A stretch of DNA of 47,029 bases from CAZRHR01 sp964599915 (GCA_964599915.1 CAZRHR010000012.1:1-47029), one strand, 5' to 3'. Shown: positions 1-9,367, numbered from the stretch's first letter. The notes: a model not told the origin generated them from the sequence alone. Numbers and translations: made by a program.

Positions 1-1
1 C

Positions 2-124
2 GGAGGAGCCATTTGCAAATCCGATGTGTATGTCGTGAAGATTACCTATCGGGATGCCCAAGACATCAAGCATCGCGTGTACAGCAAGGTCACGCTGACA
101 AGTAGCGAGTTCTTCGTGGAATAA
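2..124 (+). CDS. C-terminal end of a gliding-motility-associated (CHU_C-like) secreted protein, partial
   Basis: The first 40 codons form an open frame that runs in from beyond the left edge and ends at TAA (122-124). The residues (a Cys-Lys-Ser-Asp-Val-Tyr-Val-Val-Lys-Ile-Thr-Tyr core, then Lys-Val-Thr-Leu) match the last strands of the gliding-motility-associated C-terminal domain that directs large Bacteroidota surface proteins through the type IX secretion system. The 5' part is missing, so nothing can be said about the rest of the protein. The family call rests on a short tail only. Confidence 0.5.
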   Translation, partial: GGAICKSDVYVVKITYRDAQDIKHRVYSKVTLTSSEFFVE

Positions 125-469
125 TCGTAGGGGCGAATCACCGACGAGTATTGGGATATGCGACCAATCACGTAAGGGTATTAGGATAGGCGACGAATCG
201 CGTAAGGGTATTAGGATAGGCGACGAATCGCGTAAGGGCAAATAATGATTTGCCCCAACTTGATACGTGGCTGGTCACGATTTACCCCAACCCCATACGC
301 AATACCGCCATATCCGATAAGGATATAGGAGACCTCAGGAAACGCCATCCGATAACCCACCGACGGGTATTAGGATTGGCGACGAATCACGTAAGGGCAA
401 ACCATGATTTGCCCCAACCTGATACGTGGTAGGTCATGATTTGCCCCAACAAGCTCAAGCAGACCCAAC
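125..469. repeat. Intergenic block of degenerate repeats with palindromic cores
   Basis: No credible gene lies here. An 83-base segment at 209-291 recurs at 368-450 with few differences. A 30-base unit starting CGTAAGGGTATTAGG is repeated in tandem at 171-200 and 201-230. Two imperfect inverted repeats (231-267 and 388-428) have arms CGTA/TACG around GGGCAAA...TTTGCCC. The cores resemble the GGCGAAT...ATTCGCC palindromes at 13323-13450, so this looks like an extragenic repeat family. The short plus-strand ORF at 250-432 lies wholly inside these repeats and is not counted as a gene. Confidence 0.7.
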
Positions 470-2146
470 TTATGGACAAATCCTGGTAATGGTCACATAT
501 CCTGCACCATTATTCCAAAGCCCGGTATTTTGAATACTTCCATTAAAATTGGAAGAACCATTATATAGACCATTGGAAGATTGTACTTGCGTGCCAGAGC
601 TTAGGATAAAAGAACCGCCACCACCAGCCGCAGAAGGAGCACCATTGGGTCCTGGCCCACCACCTGAATACCCCCCAGCACCGCCGCCAGCACTGAATCC
701 AGCTCCACCGGCACCACCGAAACCCCCAAAACCCATGGATGGATTGCTATACCCAACGGCACCAGCGGCACCATTTAAGAAGGCCCGTCCACCTGTTCCA
801 TAACTATTGCTTCCCCCATCTGTGTTAAACCCGCCACCAGGACCTCCTCCTGTTCCGGAGCCAATGGTGCCGCCATTTCCGCCAGACCCGGCATTCGCTG
901 CAGAACCACTTGTTAACGTACTTCCCGGAAGTCCATCAAAAAAACTTGAGCCGTACTGGGAGGCACCGCCGCCACCGCCAGCCACCATAATTGGGGTATT
1001 GTTCGAATAGGTTACAAAACTACCGCCGCCGCCGCCGCCGCCATTTCCATTGTAATTTAATCCACCCTCCTGGCCCACTGCAATCTTAAGTACATCGCCA
1101 GCAGTAAGACTCACTACGGCCGATAAAACAGCACCTGAGCCTCCTACGCGGGCAGCCGAAGGACCTCCCCGTGCCCCAGCCACTGTGATCCGATAATTCC
1201 CAGTTAAGGGTACACTCCATTGTTGGATGCCCTGAGTAGAAACAGTAACATTCCCTTGCAAATTCGTGGAGGCATACGCGCTATTGCAATCCGCTTGAAG
1301 TGGACCATCCTTTCCTGTTTTTCCACAAGTGGTAAAAGAATATACAAAAGGATTGCAGCTAGATATAACCACATTTTGTTGGAGCGTTGCGGAACAACCA
1401 AAAGCATCCGTTAAGGTTACATTGACTGCATAGGTCCCAGGCGTTGACCAAGTGACAGAAGGATTTACAGCAGAAGAGTTTGCCGGAGTGCCTTGTGCAA
1501 AAGTCCAAGCGTAAGTTGTATTTGGATAATTGGCAATCGTAAAGGCCAAAGGACTATTTAAATTCCCAGCCAAAGGACTAAACGAAGGATTTAAACTTGA
1601 CACATCAAGCGTATAAGTAAACAATTGCGAGCTACCACATGAGTTAGTGGCCACCACAGAAATACTTCTTGGACCGGATTGGTTGGCAAAAGACACCACA
1701 ATGGCATTGGTTCCTTGCCCGGAAACCAACGTATCTTGTGAAGGAACGGTCCATGTATAGGTAGCGGCATCTGGAATGGTTGGCGTAGAAATAGCCACAT
1801 TCAAGGTACCCGGACAAACGCGTTGTGGTGCCGTTACTTGCACCGGATTAGCGGGCGCGGCAAAACAACCACATTGCACAGACTTCCATAAACCAGTACC
1901 AAAATACATTTCTAAGCAGTCGGTAGTTACATTATAAATCATAAGACTGGTGGCAGGATTGACCAGTGCATTTCGTTGACTCGTGGTGAGACGAGGTATC
2001 AACAATCCTTTATCCGTTGCGGCCACATCTAACATAGCACTTGGATGTGGAGGCGTACCACTAGCATTTATTCCCACATTTTGGGCGCAGAGCTGCACCG
2101 AAAAAATAAACGCAAAAACGAATAGAATCAAGCTTGTATTACGCAT
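470..2146 (-). CDS. Secreted surface protein with PKD-like region and C-terminal ALK/LTK-type glycine-rich domain
   Basis: The predicted protein has 558 residues. I start at ATG 2146 because it gives a clean signal peptide (Arg-Asn-Thr then a hydrophobic run ending Cys-Ala-Gln) and sits just below a good promoter; the longer frame to 2194 would overlap the -7 element. Residues about 22-90 match the Bacteroidota N-terminal module NVGI...LLIPRLTTSQR. The middle (about 100-280) looks like PKD/Ig-type beta domains. Residues about 325-555 are a glycine-rich domain with GNYRITVAGARGG, poly-Gly runs and IMVAGGGGGAS, matching the glycine-rich family found in animal ALK/LTK receptors. No T9SS sorting domain is visible at the C-terminus, which ends GAGYVTITRICP. 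The function is not known; surface adhesion is a guess. Confidence 0.75.
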   Translation of the reverse strand: MRNTSLILFVFAFIFSVQLCAQNVGINASGTPPHPSAMLDVAATDKGLLIPRLTTSQRNALVNPATSLMIYNVTTDCLEMYFGTGLWKSVQCGCFAAPANPVQVTAPQRVCPGTLNVAISTPTIPDAATYTWTVPSQDTLVSGQGTNAIVVSFANQSGPRSISVVATNSCGSSQLFTYTLDVSSLNPSFSPLAGNLNSPLAFTIANYPNTTYAWTFAQGTPANSSAVNPSVTWSTPGTYAVNVTLTDAFGCSATLQQNVVISSCNPFVYSFTTCGKTGKDGPLQADCNSAYASTNLQGNVTVSTQGIQQWSVPLTGNYRITVAGARGGPSAARVGGSGAVLSAVVSLTAGDVLKIAVGQEGGLNYNGNGGGGGGGSFVTYSNNTPIMVAGGGGGASQYGSSFFDGLPGSTLTSGSAANAGSGGNGGTIGSGTGGGPGGGFNTDGGSNSYGTGGRAFLNGAAGAVGYSNPSMGFGGFGGAGGAGFSAGGGAGGYSGGGPGPNGAPSAAGGGGSFILSSGTQVQSSNGLYNGSSNFNGSIQNTGLWNNGAGYVTITRICP

Positions 2147-2170
2147 TATTGTTTTGTTTTTTACAATAAA

Positions 2171-2202
2171 CAAAACTAATGCACAACATTGCATTTGCCA
2201 AA
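2171..2202 (-). promoter_or_regulatory. Bacteroidota-type promoter of the glycine-rich surface protein gene
   Basis: On the minus strand TTTG (2202-2199) is followed after exactly 20 bases by TAGTTTTG (2178-2171), a full match to TTTG-N19-21-TAnnTTTG. Transcription should start near 2165, giving a leader of about 20 bases before ATG 2146. Confidence 0.65.
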
Positions 2203-2333
2203 TGGAGTGTATTCTTTTTACAAGTTCCTCCGGAAAACGTCTATCTTAATAAACATCTTGCCATAGCGTACCATTTTACCTGAATCCAATTGGTTTTACC
2301 TACACAGAGACGATCCCCGAAGTTTTTATCCAA

Positions 2334-3185
2334 TTAACCTCCAATTTCCAGCCAAAAACTTCCTCCATGTCTTTCAACAGAAGTCAAGGTCGGATGCGAA
2401 AATAAGGGGGCAACCTGATCCGCTAATGCAGGTACCTGAGACACATACCAAGCAGGAAAACGCGTTTTATAGCGTGTCGGATTGGCCAAAATAAAGGCCG
2501 CCAACACATACTGCTCTGAGTAAAACCGATCACACATCACTTGGGGGTAATCGTCAGGAAGGTAAATATCATGAATTTGCACCCAAACCCCTACCGGCAA
2601 ATAAGGCAAAATATCAAGGAAAAACACCGTGGCATCACTGTTGGGCAACACCCGATGTGAATTATCAATAAACACGATATCGCCGGGAACGAGATTTTTA
2701 AAAAGAGATAAATCGGCAAATTCAAAGGGTTGGCGGATTATCTCATCGGCCAACTCGTCCATGACCGCTCGTGGATGGGGATCGATGGAAACAATGCGCG
2801 TGCCCAAACCACCATCCAACTTGGCTTGGTGAACCAATCGCGTAGAATTCCCTGAACCAACCTCTACGTAAGTCCGAGGCTTTAATTCTCGAATGGCGGT
2901 GTACAACATGGCCATATCTAGCCCGGGAAGAAACCCATTGTTCCATCCGGGCAATAAACTATCTGCTGAAAGTTGATGCGACATGCCAATTTGTTGGAGA
3001 GATGTGGCATAGGAAAGCATATGAGACAGCCATTTTTCGTACACAGCTATTTCATTGGCAAGCAATTGAGCCAAACCAGCATGCGTAGGACGCCCATGCC
3101 CATAACGAGGAACCATGTGAACCGGATAATCGGGAATAAGCACCTGATATTTAGGATGCAACCTTTTAAGCCATTGTTTCCACAT
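2334..3185 (-). CDS. Class I SAM-dependent methyltransferase (Methyltransf_24-like)
   Basis: The protein has 283 residues and no signal peptide. The methyltransferase motif I region reads YVEVGSGNSTRLVHQA, followed by an acidic loop (IVSIDPHPRAVMDE) and GDIVFIDNSHR, typical of the Rossmann-fold Methyltransf_24 group whose members modify sugars or small molecules. IQIHDI-type strand 5 (here VQIHDIYLPDDYP) is also present. Substrate cannot be inferred: neighbours are a surface protein and the pyrimidine operon, neither obviously related. ATG 3185 gives a compact N-terminus. Cytosolic. Confidence 0.7.
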   Translation of the reverse strand: MWKQWLKRLHPKYQVLIPDYPVHMVPRYGHGRPTHAGLAQLLANEIAVYEKWLSHMLSYATSLQQIGMSHQLSADSLLPGWNNGFLPGLDMAMLYTAIRELKPRTYVEVGSGNSTRLVHQAKLDGGLGTRIVSIDPHPRAVMDELADEIIRQPFEFADLSLFKNLVPGDIVFIDNSHRVLPNSDATVFFLDILPYLPVGVWVQIHDIYLPDDYPQVMCDRFYSEQYVLAAFILANPTRYKTRFPAWYVSQVPALADQVAPLFSHPTLTSVERHGGSFWLEIGG

Positions 3186-3341
3186 GATTTTTCACAATTT
3201 AAAGCCCGCAAATTACGGAAAAAATGGCCGTTACCCCGCTCCAATAAAGGCACGTAAGAAACTGAGTTTTTTTTATCACCGCTTTTTTATTTAGTCAAAA
3301 TACTGATAATTAAATCATAAGAACAAAATACCAAGCAATTA

Positions 3342-3356
3342 CCCCTTAAACAGGGG
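3342..3356. promoter_or_regulatory. Small inverted repeat upstream of the pyrimidine-degradation operon
   Basis: CCCCT (3342-3346) and AGGGG (3352-3356) flank a 5-base loop about 100 bases before the operon's first gene, within an AT-rich stretch (3186-3449). No TAnnTTTG element was found close to the start codon, so the operon promoter is not identified. The repeat could be a regulator site or chance. Confidence 0.2.
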
Positions 3357-3449
3357 ATAAATCATGGAAAAACCCTCCCAGCATGTTAAGGAAATAAATA
3401 AATTGCCTTCAATCTGACAAACATCAGAGACTTAAGGTACCATTACAAC

Positions 3450-4922
3450 ATGATGAATACAACGGTTCGGTCTATTCCCCAGGCCAGAAATTATATCGGG
3501 GGAAAATTTGTGGCATTGGAAGGTCCAACGCTTGCAGTGATTAGCCCTCTCGACGGTAGCCACCTCTCCGATGTGCCCATGAGTGGAATGAAAGAATTGA
3601 ATGAAGCCGTTGCTTCTGCCGCAGCAGCCTACCCGGCATGGGCAGCTAAAACCTTAAAGGAAAGGGTACAAATCTTCTTCAAGTACCGCCAGCTTTTGGC
3701 TGAACACATGGAAGAGCTCACAGAACTCGTCCATATTGAAAACGGTAAAACCCTAGACGAGGCACGCGCCGAAATTGAAAAAAGCATGGAGCTTTGCGAA
3801 TTTGCTGTTTCTATGCCGCAAATCATTGTCAACGAAGTACAAGAAGTTTCTCGCGGCGTTGAATGCCGTATTGAGAAAAAACCCCTCGGTGTGGTGGCTT
3901 GTATTTCCCCTTTCAATTTCCCCAACATGGTGCCTCACTGGACCGTGCCCAACGCTTTGGTCCTAGGAAACGCAGTTATTCTTAAGCCTTCTGAAATGGT
4001 GCCTTTAAGCGCCATGCGAATGGCTGAACTTCTTCAAGAAGCGGGATTACCAGATGGACTTTTCAACGTAGTAAATGGTGGAAAAGATATCGTGGAAGCC
4101 ATTTGCGACCACCCAGGTATCGAAGCCGTTTCTTTTGTAGGCTCCACTTCCGTAGCTAAACTTGTCTACATCCGCTCTACCTCCAACCTCAAACGTTGCG
4201 TAGCACTTGGTGGTGCCAAAAACCACCTTATCGTTTTACCTGATGCACACGTAGACATGACTGCTAGTAACGTGGTGGCTTCCATGAGCGGCTGCGCAGG
4301 TCAACGTTGTATGGCAGCCTCTGTGATGGTAGGTGTAGACCAAGTACAACACATCATTGATAAAATGGTAGAAGAAGCAAGGAAAGTTGTTCCCGGTGAA
4401 AATTTGGGTTCAGTAATCAGCGCAGCTGCTAAAACCCGTATCGAAAAATACATCACTGAAGCTGAAAAAGCTGGAGCAAAAATCCTAGTCGATGGCCGCG
4501 GTGCAGCGGTTCCCGGCAAAGAAGGGGGATTTTATGTAGGACCAACCATCATCGATTTTGTAACGCCAGACATGGCTGTGGCCAAAGAAGAAATCTTTGG
4601 ACCTGTCATTTCTATTATTCGTACTAAAACTTTGGATGAAGCCTTGGTCATTGAAAATAGCTCCAATTATGGAAATGCCGCTTCGGTGTTTACACAAAGC
4701 GGTGCCATGGCCAAAATGGTTATGGAAAAAGCCAGCGCAGGTATGATCGGGGTCAACATCGGTGTACCCGTTCCGCGTGAGCCTTTCTCCTTTGGCGGAT
4801 GGAACGAATCTAAATTCGGCGTAGCCGACATCACTGGTAAATCTTCCATTGAATTCTGGACGCAAAACAAAAAAATGTCCACGAAATGGAATCCTGAAGC
4901 ACGTATTAACTGGATGAGCTAA
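3450..4922 (+). CDS. mmsA: CoA-acylating (methyl)malonate-semialdehyde dehydrogenase
   Basis: A 490-residue aldehyde dehydrogenase of the CoA-acylating methylmalonate-semialdehyde dehydrogenase type, full family length. The catalytic Cys is C287 in GCAGQRCMAA, and the usual ALDH Glu base is replaced (ALGGAKNH), as known for CoA-dependent members. The NAD-binding signature ISPFNFPNMVPHWTVPNAL is intact. As first gene of the pyrimidine operon it most likely converts malonate semialdehyde (from uracil) and methylmalonate semialdehyde (from thymine) to acetyl-CoA or propionyl-CoA. Two adjacent ATG codons (3450, 3453) could start it. Its stop TAA shares one base with the ATG of the next gene, showing translational coupling. 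Confidence 0.88.
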   Translation: MMNTTVRSIPQARNYIGGKFVALEGPTLAVISPLDGSHLSDVPMSGMKELNEAVASAAAAYPAWAAKTLKERVQIFFKYRQLLAEHMEELTELVHIENGKTLDEARAEIEKSMELCEFAVSMPQIIVNEVQEVSRGVECRIEKKPLGVVACISPFNFPNMVPHWTVPNALVLGNAVILKPSEMVPLSAMRMAELLQEAGLPDGLFNVVNGGKDIVEAICDHPGIEAVSFVGSTSVAKLVYIRSTSNLKRCVALGGAKNHLIVLPDAHVDMTASNVVASMSGCAGQRCMAASVMVGVDQVQHIIDKMVEEARKVVPGENLGSVISAAAKTRIEKYITEAEKAGAKILVDGRGAAVPGKEGGFYVGPTIIDFVTPDMAVAKEEIFGPVISIIRTKTLDEALVIENSSNYGNAASVFTQSGAMAKMVMEKASAGMIGVNIGVPVPREPFSFGGWNESKFGVADITGKSSIEFWTQNKKMSTKWNPEARINWMS

Positions 4923-6259
4923 TGAGCAACCTATCTCAAGTAATTCAAGACAACCTAGACTACACCCTTTTTTCCTGGTCAAAACAAGCGGGTCTCAACC
5001 CCATTGAAATTGATCATGCCAAGGGTGTATACCTATGGGATAAGAGTGGGAAAAGAATTCTCGACTTTTCCTCTCAATTAATGAATGTAAACATTGGTCA
5101 CGGAAACCAACGCATCACACAAGCGGTCATGCGTCAAATGGAAAAAGTGAGCTATGTGTACCCAGGCATGGTAACAGATGTCAGAGGAATTTTAGGTAAG
5201 AAGTTGGCTGAAATTACGCCAGGTAACCTATCCAAAGCCTTTTTCACCCTTGGTGGATCAGAAGCCGTAGAAAATGCAATTAAAATCGCACGGCTTTACA
5301 CGGGTCGATTCAAAATCATCACCCAATACAAATCCTACCATGGTGCAACCTACGGGGCCATTTCTGCCAGTGGTGATCCACGTCGTCACCCTGTAGACAC
5401 CGCCGCCATGCCGGGCATTGTCAGGGTAGAAAATCCTTATGCCTACCGCTGCCCATGGGGAACCAACACCCCGGAAGATTGCGCTGAAATGGCTGCTAGA
5501 AACCTCGAAAGGGTCATTCAATATGAAAATCCGGGCTCCATTGCCGCCATTTTAATGGAAGGCGAATCTGGTTCATCCGGTTGCATTAAGTACCCCGCTG
5601 GTTACTGGAAAAAAGTAAAAGCCATTGCTGAAAAATACGGCATTCTTGTTATCGCCGATGAAGTAATGAGTGGCTTTGGCCGCACTGGAAAGTGGTTTGG
5701 TATCGAACATCATGAAGTGGTACCGGACTTAATGTGCATGGCCAAAGGAATTACCTCCGGCTATTTGCCACTAGGCGCCACCATGGTGAGTGAGCCCATC
5801 GCCAAATTCTTCGATGAGCGTCCGCTTTCTGCCGGCCTCACCTACTCAGCACACGCCGTTTCCTGCGCCGCTGCCATTGAAAACCTCGCCATTATGGAAG
5901 AGGAAAAAATGGTGGACAATGCCGCTTTGATGGGTAAATACCTCGATTATAAAATGGGGGACCTCATCGAAAAACATCCTAGCATTGGTGATTACCGAAA
6001 CACAGGACTTTTTGGCGTTATTGAGCTGGTGAAAAACCGCAAAACCAAAGAACCTACTGTACCTTGGAATGCAGGACCCGCAGACAGTGAACCTTCAAAC
6101 CGGATGGCAGCTAAACTGCGTGAACTGGGTATGTACACCTTCGTGCGTTGGAACTGGATCTTTATTGCACCACCGCTTTGTATCAATGAAGCGCAAATTG
6201 ATGAAGGCCTAGACATTATTTCCAAAGCCGTAGACATCGCAGACGAATATTGTCATTGA
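4922..6259 (+). CDS. Class III aminotransferase (beta-alanine / omega-amino acid transaminase)
   Basis: 445 residues, a complete class III PLP enzyme. Visible are the PLP phosphate/substrate region GGSEAVENAIKIAR, YHGATYGA, the cofactor Asp D246 in VIADEVMSGFGRTG and the Schiff-base Lys K275 in MAKGITSGYLPLGA. In this operon the likely job is transfer of the amino group of beta-alanine (or beta-aminoisobutyrate) to pyruvate or 2-oxoglutarate, giving the semialdehyde used by the dehydrogenase encoded just upstream. ATG overlaps the preceding stop by one base. The acceptor specificity cannot be read from sequence. Confidence 0.85.
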   Translation: MSNLSQVIQDNLDYTLFSWSKQAGLNPIEIDHAKGVYLWDKSGKRILDFSSQLMNVNIGHGNQRITQAVMRQMEKVSYVYPGMVTDVRGILGKKLAEITPGNLSKAFFTLGGSEAVENAIKIARLYTGRFKIITQYKSYHGATYGAISASGDPRRHPVDTAAMPGIVRVENPYAYRCPWGTNTPEDCAEMAARNLERVIQYENPGSIAAILMEGESGSSGCIKYPAGYWKKVKAIAEKYGILVIADEVMSGFGRTGKWFGIEHHEVVPDLMCMAKGITSGYLPLGATMVSEPIAKFFDERPLSAGLTYSAHAVSCAAAIENLAIMEEEKMVDNAALMGKYLDYKMGDLIEKHPSIGDYRNTGLFGVIELVKNRKTKEPTVPWNAGPADSEPSNRMAAKLRELGMYTFVRWNWIFIAPPLCINEAQIDEGLDIISKAVDIADEYCH

Positions 6260-6262
6260 TCT

Positions 6263-7981
6263 GTGAGGAACCAACCTCATATACAGGAACCACTTTCCAC
6301 AGCGGAAACCGAATCCTCACTCTACAGTGAGGATTTGGCCCCTGTGCCTGTGCATAAACGCACTTGGGGAACCTGGCACTTAGCCGCCCTTTGGGTCGGT
6401 ATGGCCGTTTGTATCCCTACATGGATGCTGGCCTCTCAAATGATTACCTCAGGACTCACTTGGGTAGAAGCACTGCTCATTATTGGTTTAGCCAATATCG
6501 TCATCACCCTTCCCATGGTCCTGAACGGTCATCCTGGCGTTAAATATGGCATTCCTTTCCCCGTATTTGGAAGGGCCGCCTTTGGTATTTATGGTATTCA
6601 TCTACCAGCGATTGTCCGTGCCTTAGTCGCCTGTGGCTGGTTTGGAATTCAAACCTGGATCGGTGGATTGGCCATCGGGGCCATTCTCGCCACCCTTTCA
6701 GGCGTGCCTTACCAAGCGGATATCAACACCTTTAACATCATTGGTTTCGCTGTTTTCTGGCTGATCTCTATGTACTTTGTGGTGGCTGGAACCGAAAGCA
6801 TCAAATGGCTGGAGGAATTTTCTGCCCCTGTACTCATTGTGATGGGCATACTCCTGATTGTTTGGGGGACCCTGTCCACCGGGGGCATGGGCGAAGTCTT
6901 AGACCAAACCAAACAACTTCGACAAAAAAGCATTCGCTGGGAAACCGGCACACCTGATCGCCTGCTGCTTTCCCCGCTGGTAGAAGCAGATGGCCTCACT
7001 CCAAAAGCCTCCGAATTTGCCATAGCGCCTTCAAAAGAAGCACTAAAAAATGCCACCTGGCAACCGATTCAGCCTGTGGTGGACCAACCCGCCAACGGAC
7101 CCATTTGGGTACAACTTAGACAAAAAAATGCCAAGGGCTGGCTTTACTCCAGTCCGCAATGGCTGGAAAAACCAAGTGCATCCACGACAAACCAAGCTTC
7201 CTTTTGGACCTATATCTTATGGTTTACGGCCATGGTAGGTTTCTGGGCCACCATGTCCATTAGCATTTCGGACATTACCCGGCTGGCAAAAAGCCAAAAA
7301 GCACAAATCGCTGGACAATTTATTGGACTGCCCGGCACCATGATGCTCTTTTCATTCATAGGCGTATTCGTTACCTGTGCTTCTTTATTAATTTTTCCCG
7401 ATGTCATGATCGCAGAAGATGCACCTTGGGATCCTGTGTCGGTTTTAGCCAGATTCTCTACCCCGTGGGTGGTTATCGCTGCCCAATGTATGATGTTGGT
7501 CGCTACCCTTTCCACCAATATCGCAGCCAATGTAATTGCTCCTGCCACAGCTTTTTCCAACCTTTTACCCAAATGGATTTCTTACCGAACCGGCGGTATC
7601 CTCACCGGAATTATAGGCATACTCATTTGTCCTTGGTGGCTCATTCATGAAATCTCCAGCATACTTATTCTCATCTCTGGATTGCTCGGCCCAGTGCTTG
7701 GCATCCTGATGGCTGATTATTTCTGGATTCGGAAAACTAAACTCGATGTAGCCGGTCTTTACCAAACCCAAGGGCCTTATACTTACAACGCAATCGGCAT
7801 ACACCCAGCGGCCTGGCTGGCCCTTTTCCTCGGAGTGGCTGCCGCACTGGTAGGACTTTGGATTCCCGCATTAAGACATGCCTACGACCTTTCATGGTTT
7901 ACGGGATTCATTACCTCTGCCCTTTTATACCGTATCCTTTTTCCTCTTTTACAAAAAAATCCAACCCATAAAACGCTTTAA
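6263..7981 (+). CDS. NCS1-family nucleobase (uracil/thymine-type) permease with large periplasmic insert
   Basis: 572 residues starting with GTG (6263), three bases after the preceding stop; no ATG gives the conserved N-terminus. The NCS1 signature is clear: TWHLAALWVGMAVCIPTWML, KYGIPFPVFGRAAFG, and FTAMVGFWATMSISISDITRLAKSQ. About 12 membrane segments are visible. Typical family members are near 480-500 residues; the excess is an insert at about residues 222-310 between TM5 and TM6, a loop that should face the periplasm by Mhp1 topology. Position between transaminase and dihydropyrimidinase genes argues for pyrimidine (or hydantoin-like) uptake in the inner membrane. Confidence 0.85.
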   Translation: MRNQPHIQEPLSTAETESSLYSEDLAPVPVHKRTWGTWHLAALWVGMAVCIPTWMLASQMITSGLTWVEALLIIGLANIVITLPMVLNGHPGVKYGIPFPVFGRAAFGIYGIHLPAIVRALVACGWFGIQTWIGGLAIGAILATLSGVPYQADINTFNIIGFAVFWLISMYFVVAGTESIKWLEEFSAPVLIVMGILLIVWGTLSTGGMGEVLDQTKQLRQKSIRWETGTPDRLLLSPLVEADGLTPKASEFAIAPSKEALKNATWQPIQPVVDQPANGPIWVQLRQKNAKGWLYSSPQWLEKPSASTTNQASFWTYILWFTAMVGFWATMSISISDITRLAKSQKAQIAGQFIGLPGTMMLFSFIGVFVTCASLLIFPDVMIAEDAPWDPVSVLARFSTPWVVIAAQCMMLVATLSTNIAANVIAPATAFSNLLPKWISYRTGGILTGIIGILICPWWLIHEISSILILISGLLGPVLGILMADYFWIRKTKLDVAGLYQTQGPYTYNAIGIHPAAWLALFLGVAAALVGLWIPALRHAYDLSWFTGFITSALLYRILFPLLQKNPTHKTL

Positions 7982-7984
7982 CCT

Positions 7985-9367
7985 ATGTCTATTCTTATAA
8001 AAAATGGTCTCGTAGCCAATGCCGCTGAAACCTATTATGCCGATGTGTACATCGAAGGTGAAAAAATTGTAGCCATTGGAAAAAACCTCTCATACCCTGC
8101 TGATAAAATTATAGACGCTATGGGGAAAATCGTTATGCCCGGTGGCATCGACCCACACGTTCACTTGGACATGCCTTTCATGGGCACCTCTTCCTCCGAT
8201 GATTACACCACCGGAACCCGTGCCGCTCTTTTCGGCGGAACCACCATGGTCATCGACTTTATCCTACAAAAACAAGGCGATACACTCCGCAACGCTTTAA
8301 CCACATGGCAGGAAAAATCCAGAAATAAAGCGGTAGGTGATTATAGTTACCACATGGCCGTCACCGATTACAACGACCACACCGCCAGAGAAGTGGTTGA
8401 AATGATTGAAAATGAAGGCATCACTTCATTCAAAACGTTCATGGCCTATAAAGGCGCACTCATGATCGACGATGGACAAATGGTGAACCTCATGCGCGTG
8501 GTGCGCGACCATGGTGGATTGGTTACCGTTCATGCCACCAATGGCGACATGATCGATGCGTTGATCGCCCGTCACCGTGCCGAAGGTAAACTTTCACCGC
8601 TGTATCATTATTTGTCTCAACCCGAAGTCACAGAAGCAGAAGCCTCCGGTCGCTTCTCAGACATGCTTCACTATACGGACTGTCCGGGCTATATTGTGCA
8701 CATGACCTGCGAAGGCGCATTGAACGCCGTCCGCCGCGCAACGTTACGGAATCAAAAAGTTTTTGTGGAAACGTGTACCCAATACCTCGTACTGGATGCG
8801 TCACTTTATGACAAAGGCTTTGAATCGGCTAAATGGGTGATGAGTCCACCGCTGCGGGAGAAAAAAGATCAGGAAGCCCTTTGGTCCGGCCTCAACCAAG
8901 GCTTGGTCCAAGTAGTGGGCACCGACCACTGCCCCTTCATGTGGGAACAAAAGAAAATGGGCGAAAACGACTTTTCCAAAATCCCCAATGGCCATCCAGC
9001 CATTGAACACCGCATGGAATTACTCTTTTCATCCGGCGTAAAAACAGGGAAAATTAGCCTTACCAAGTTTGTAGAAGTCGCTTCTACCAACGCCGCTAAA
9101 ATTTTCGGTATGTACCCACGCAAAGGAACCATTGCCATAGGTGCCGATGCCGACATCGTGATATTCGATCCACAGAAAAAACACACCCTTTCTGTGGAAA
9201 CCCACCACATGCGTTGCGACTATTCCGCCTACGAAGGCATGGAACTCACGGGAAAAACCGAAACCGTCCTATTGCGTGGAAAAGTAGCCATCGAAAACAA
9301 CCAGTGCCATTTATCTCCAGGGGATGGCCAGTTTATTAAACGCGGAAAAACGTCCCTCATCATGTAA
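7985..9367 (+). CDS. hydA: Dihydropyrimidinase (D-hydantoinase family)
   Basis: 460 residues, usual length for cyclic amidohydrolases of the dihydropyrimidinase group. Zinc ligands H58 and H60 lie in GGIDPHVHLDM, the Lys that is carboxylated is K150 in SFKTFMAYKG, and the metal-binding Asp is in VVGTDHCPF. It hydrolyses dihydrouracil or dihydrothymine to N-carbamoyl-beta-amino acids in the cytosol, step two of the pathway. It starts three bases after the permease stop. The stop TAA (9365-9367) is followed by a 217-base hairpin-bearing spacer before the next pathway gene. Confidence 0.92.
   Translation: MSILIKNGLVANAAETYYADVYIEGEKIVAIGKNLSYPADKIIDAMGKIVMPGGIDPHVHLDMPFMGTSSSDDYTTGTRAALFGGTTMVIDFILQKQGDTLRNALTTWQEKSRNKAVGDYSYHMAVTDYNDHTAREVVEMIENEGITSFKTFMAYKGALMIDDGQMVNLMRVVRDHGGLVTVHATNGDMIDALIARHRAEGKLSPLYHYLSQPEVTEAEASGRFSDMLHYTDCPGYIVHMTCEGALNAVRRATLRNQKVFVETCTQYLVLDASLYDKGFESAKWVMSPPLREKKDQEALWSGLNQGLVQVVGTDHCPFMWEQKKMGENDFSKIPNGHPAIEHRMELLFSSGVKTGKISLTKFVEVASTNAAKIFGMYPRKGTIAIGADADIVIFDPQKKHTLSVETHHMRCDYSAYEGMELTGKTETVLLRGKVAIENNQCHLSPGDGQFIKRGKTSLIM

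Noticed and set aside
171..240. Possible CRISPR array
   Set aside because: The 30-base units are directly adjacent without spacers and no cas genes are present.
250..432. 60-codon plus-strand ORF
   Set aside because: It lies within the degenerate intergenic repeats and has no recognisable sequence or promoter.
549..1010. Two proline-rich plus-strand ORFs
   Set aside because: They are the antisense of the Gly-rich domain; Pro codons mirror Gly codons.
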